Below are positions 62,601 through 64,000 of a stretch of 64,000 bases of DNA, in pieces (positions within the stretch are counted from its first letter, which is position 1; every line of letters begins with the position of its first letter). Source of the DNA: Paragordius varius (Eukaryota > Nematomorpha); assembly GCA_964247055.1 (NCBI GenBank), contig OZ176055.1, forward strand, positions 8,928,001 to 8,992,000. The letters are read 5' to 3'. A program made the translations under genes and the position numbers. Below the pieces are notes generated by a model, which did not search any database, had not been told where the DNA came from, and saw nothing but the letters and a program-made list of their open reading frames with translations.

Positions 62601-63840
62601 TGTGCGAAGTTTTCCGGTTGATATTTTTGTAAATTAATTATTCTACATAGTATATGTATCATTGGAATATTTGTAAGAATATGGCCAACGCTCTACATGC
62701 TCCTTATTTATGATAAACCAACCATAAATTGGTGATTTTATAGAAAAAAAATGGCGACAGCTCTTTAATCGATACTTTTTTTTTCAAACACATGAATTTG
62801 TCCTCAATTTTAATTACTGTATTTATGTATTATAGGTTCGCATTCGTACGTTCCACACCAAGTAGGTTTTAAGCGAATAGCTAAAACGCTCAATTTACCG
62901 AGCGTTTGGGAAAGTGTACAAAAAGCCCGATTAAATAACCTAGTTGAAAGAATTGAACACCAACTTTCAAGCTTTGATTATGATGGCGGCGGTGGTGACA
63001 TTCAACAATCAGGCGACAATTCTAATTTCTCTGCATCTCACACAACACCTAGAAACGAGGAAGAAATTCAAAATTTAATTCAACGTAAGATTTGGATTTT
63101 AAATTTTTCAAATTTAAGAAGCCGTATATTTTGAAAAAAACAGGAGGGCTAGTCAAAAAATTATTATAATTGCTTAGACTACTCACTAATATTATATATA
63201 TCTTACTTGAAATGTCATATAACTTTATCTGTGCAAAGATTTTTTATTATATCTATATAAAAATTGGTTATATCCCAAAACATAGTATATTAATTACACA
63301 ACAGTTTATGTTTAATTATGCGCCCTCAAATATTATTGCAAAACAGATTTAAAGCTATTTTTAATAGGAAAAATTAGGTTAAATTACCCTATAAAAATAA
63401 TTTCATCATGTAGTTAAAACTAAAATTCAAACGTAAAAATATAAAGACAATTTTGTTTTAAACATAACCAACCATACTTTTCAAACATATAACCTAATCT
63501 TGAAATAAGTAATCTATTTAATATATTGTAGTTTAAAACAATGCATTCATTATATTTAAAATATATGGTTGTGTCCTTTAAAAAGAATTTTGGTCTTTAT
63601 GATTTTTACGTTTTGTCGTTCGTATACAAATTCAATTTTTTTATTGTAAACCCGAATATTTTGGTGGGGGTAGATTACATTGAATTGGAATATATGTTGG
63701 ATGAACAAACCAATGCTACTAATAATAGTAGCTGTCCTTTTAACAATAATGACATTGTTCCTTCTTCTAGAATATTCTCTTCGAATGTGACGACTGCCCG
63801 TCTTATACCTCACCCCGATATCCATCCACACCCAGAAGAA
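59611..63840 (+). CDS. fbxw5: FBXW5 (F-box/WD40 protein), 3' end outside window
   Basis: FBXW5 is a substrate receptor of SCF/CUL4 ubiquitin ligases. The F-box binds SKP1 and the WD40 repeats bind substrates. Exons: 59611-59759, 59784-59976, 60254-60431, 61168-61319, 61911-62040, 62341-62496, 62836-63084, 63674-63840, all in phase, giving 458 aa so far. The F-box lies at about residues 8-45 (ILLEIFYYLSPEDLFQCEAV), then YLNWRDECYRLLAKVPCKEV. The first WD40 blade is DQVLHVCFSHNGQLFSTCSK, followed by GAHSSSGEIAVF, INRPYDTFGAWF and HIISGNLHWFGHLISCSSFW, and by KYLIFTTGSHSYVPHQVGFK, all typical of FBXW5. The last exon is Asn/Pro-rich and its donor (GTTTGC at 63841) is weak. Later WD40 blades lie beyond the window. 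Intron 1 is only 24 nt and stop-free, so its removal is inferred from alignment. Confidence 0.93.
60190..60201. repeat. G homopolymer in FBXW5 intron 2
   Basis: A run of about 10 G (GGTGGGGGGGGGAGG) in otherwise AT-rich sequence. Its length may be uncertain in the assembly. Confidence 0.8.
61336..61578. mobile_element. MITE family M2 copy in FBXW5 intron 4
   Basis: The arms carry ACGGATAAAACGTAAAAGTA and AAGACAACCA blocks and their mirror (TGGTTGTCTTTT…ATTTTGTCTGT). About 243 bp. The duplicated CAACCAACCAACC stretch is private to this copy. Confidence 0.7.
63413..63655. mobile_element. MITE family M2 copy in FBXW5 intron 7
   Basis: It has the same arm blocks as other M2 copies (AAACGTAAAAATATAAAGAC and mirrored TTTTTACGTTTTGTCG). 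It ends 18 bp before the acceptor of the exon at 63674, so it now forms most of the intron's 3' part, including any branch-point region. Confidence 0.65.
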
Positions 63841-64000
63841 GTTTGCTGTTTCAGCATTTTTGAAAAATTTTAAAAATCAAAATATATAGTAAAATTTGGG
63901 GTAAAATAGTTAAAAAAATGATTTTATTTCATTATAATCATCAATGCTGTTGTTCTTCAGAGTTGAAGGTAGCTGATTTGAGATAAGTTTTTATTGCTAT
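63841..64000 (+). other. FBXW5 downstream intron or unresolved exon, cut by window end
   Basis: The frame open at 63840 runs to a stop within 35 nt if not spliced, well before the expected WD40 blades. I therefore read this as the start of another intron. A possible acceptor (TTGTTCTTCAG) lies near 63960. Confidence 0.4.

Overview
This is an AT-rich animal nuclear window. It holds four recognisable conserved animal genes: a STAT5-type transcription factor, PRDM14, a GDPD1/GDE4-like glycerophosphodiesterase and FBXW5. All are split by GT-AG introns and use the standard code. Intron sizes fall into two classes: 22-34 nt introns packed near gene 5' ends, and introns from about 60 nt to 1.9 kb elsewhere. 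Small 5' introns recall trematode genes, and introns near 25 nt recall what is reported for dicyemids, but I cannot assign a phylum. There is no sign of a prokaryotic or organellar genome, and I saw no tRNA, rRNA or CRISPR.

Layout. 1-4.7 kb: two MITEs, a 96-bp tandem duplication and one unrecognised coding-looking patch. 4747-13684 (+): complete 20-exon STAT gene (822 aa predicted). 13977-18221 (-): PRDM14, tail-to-tail with STAT. 18.2-27.5 kb: mostly non-coding, with a decayed hAT transposon (21826-24208), MITEs and the start of a duplicated block. 27476-41739: head of an unrecognised lysine-rich gene, then a 13.6-kb composite array of a 42/45-bp coding minisatellite that changes orientation six times, carries three inverted truncated gene heads and contains a 3,006-bp near-identical tandem duplication. 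43627-47053 (-): complete 10-exon GDPD1-like gene. 47-53 kb: MITEs, a palindromic hAT derivative and repeats. 53888-56105 (-): a second, inverted copy of the lysine-rich gene and its upstream flank, with only about three repeat units and what looks like the original 3' exons. 56109-58330 (-): a broken, 5'-truncated Ty3/Gypsy fossil. 59611 to the window end (+): FBXW5, 3' end outside the window.

The four conserved genes have unrelated roles (signalling, transcription, lipid hydrolysis, ubiquitin ligase adaptor) and share no operon-like relationship. The main novelty is the palindromic array grown from a host-like gene, plus the extremely short introns and a 16-nt microexon. Exon models come from conserved protein alignment by eye and from phase arithmetic (every model keeps frame); no transcript data were available.
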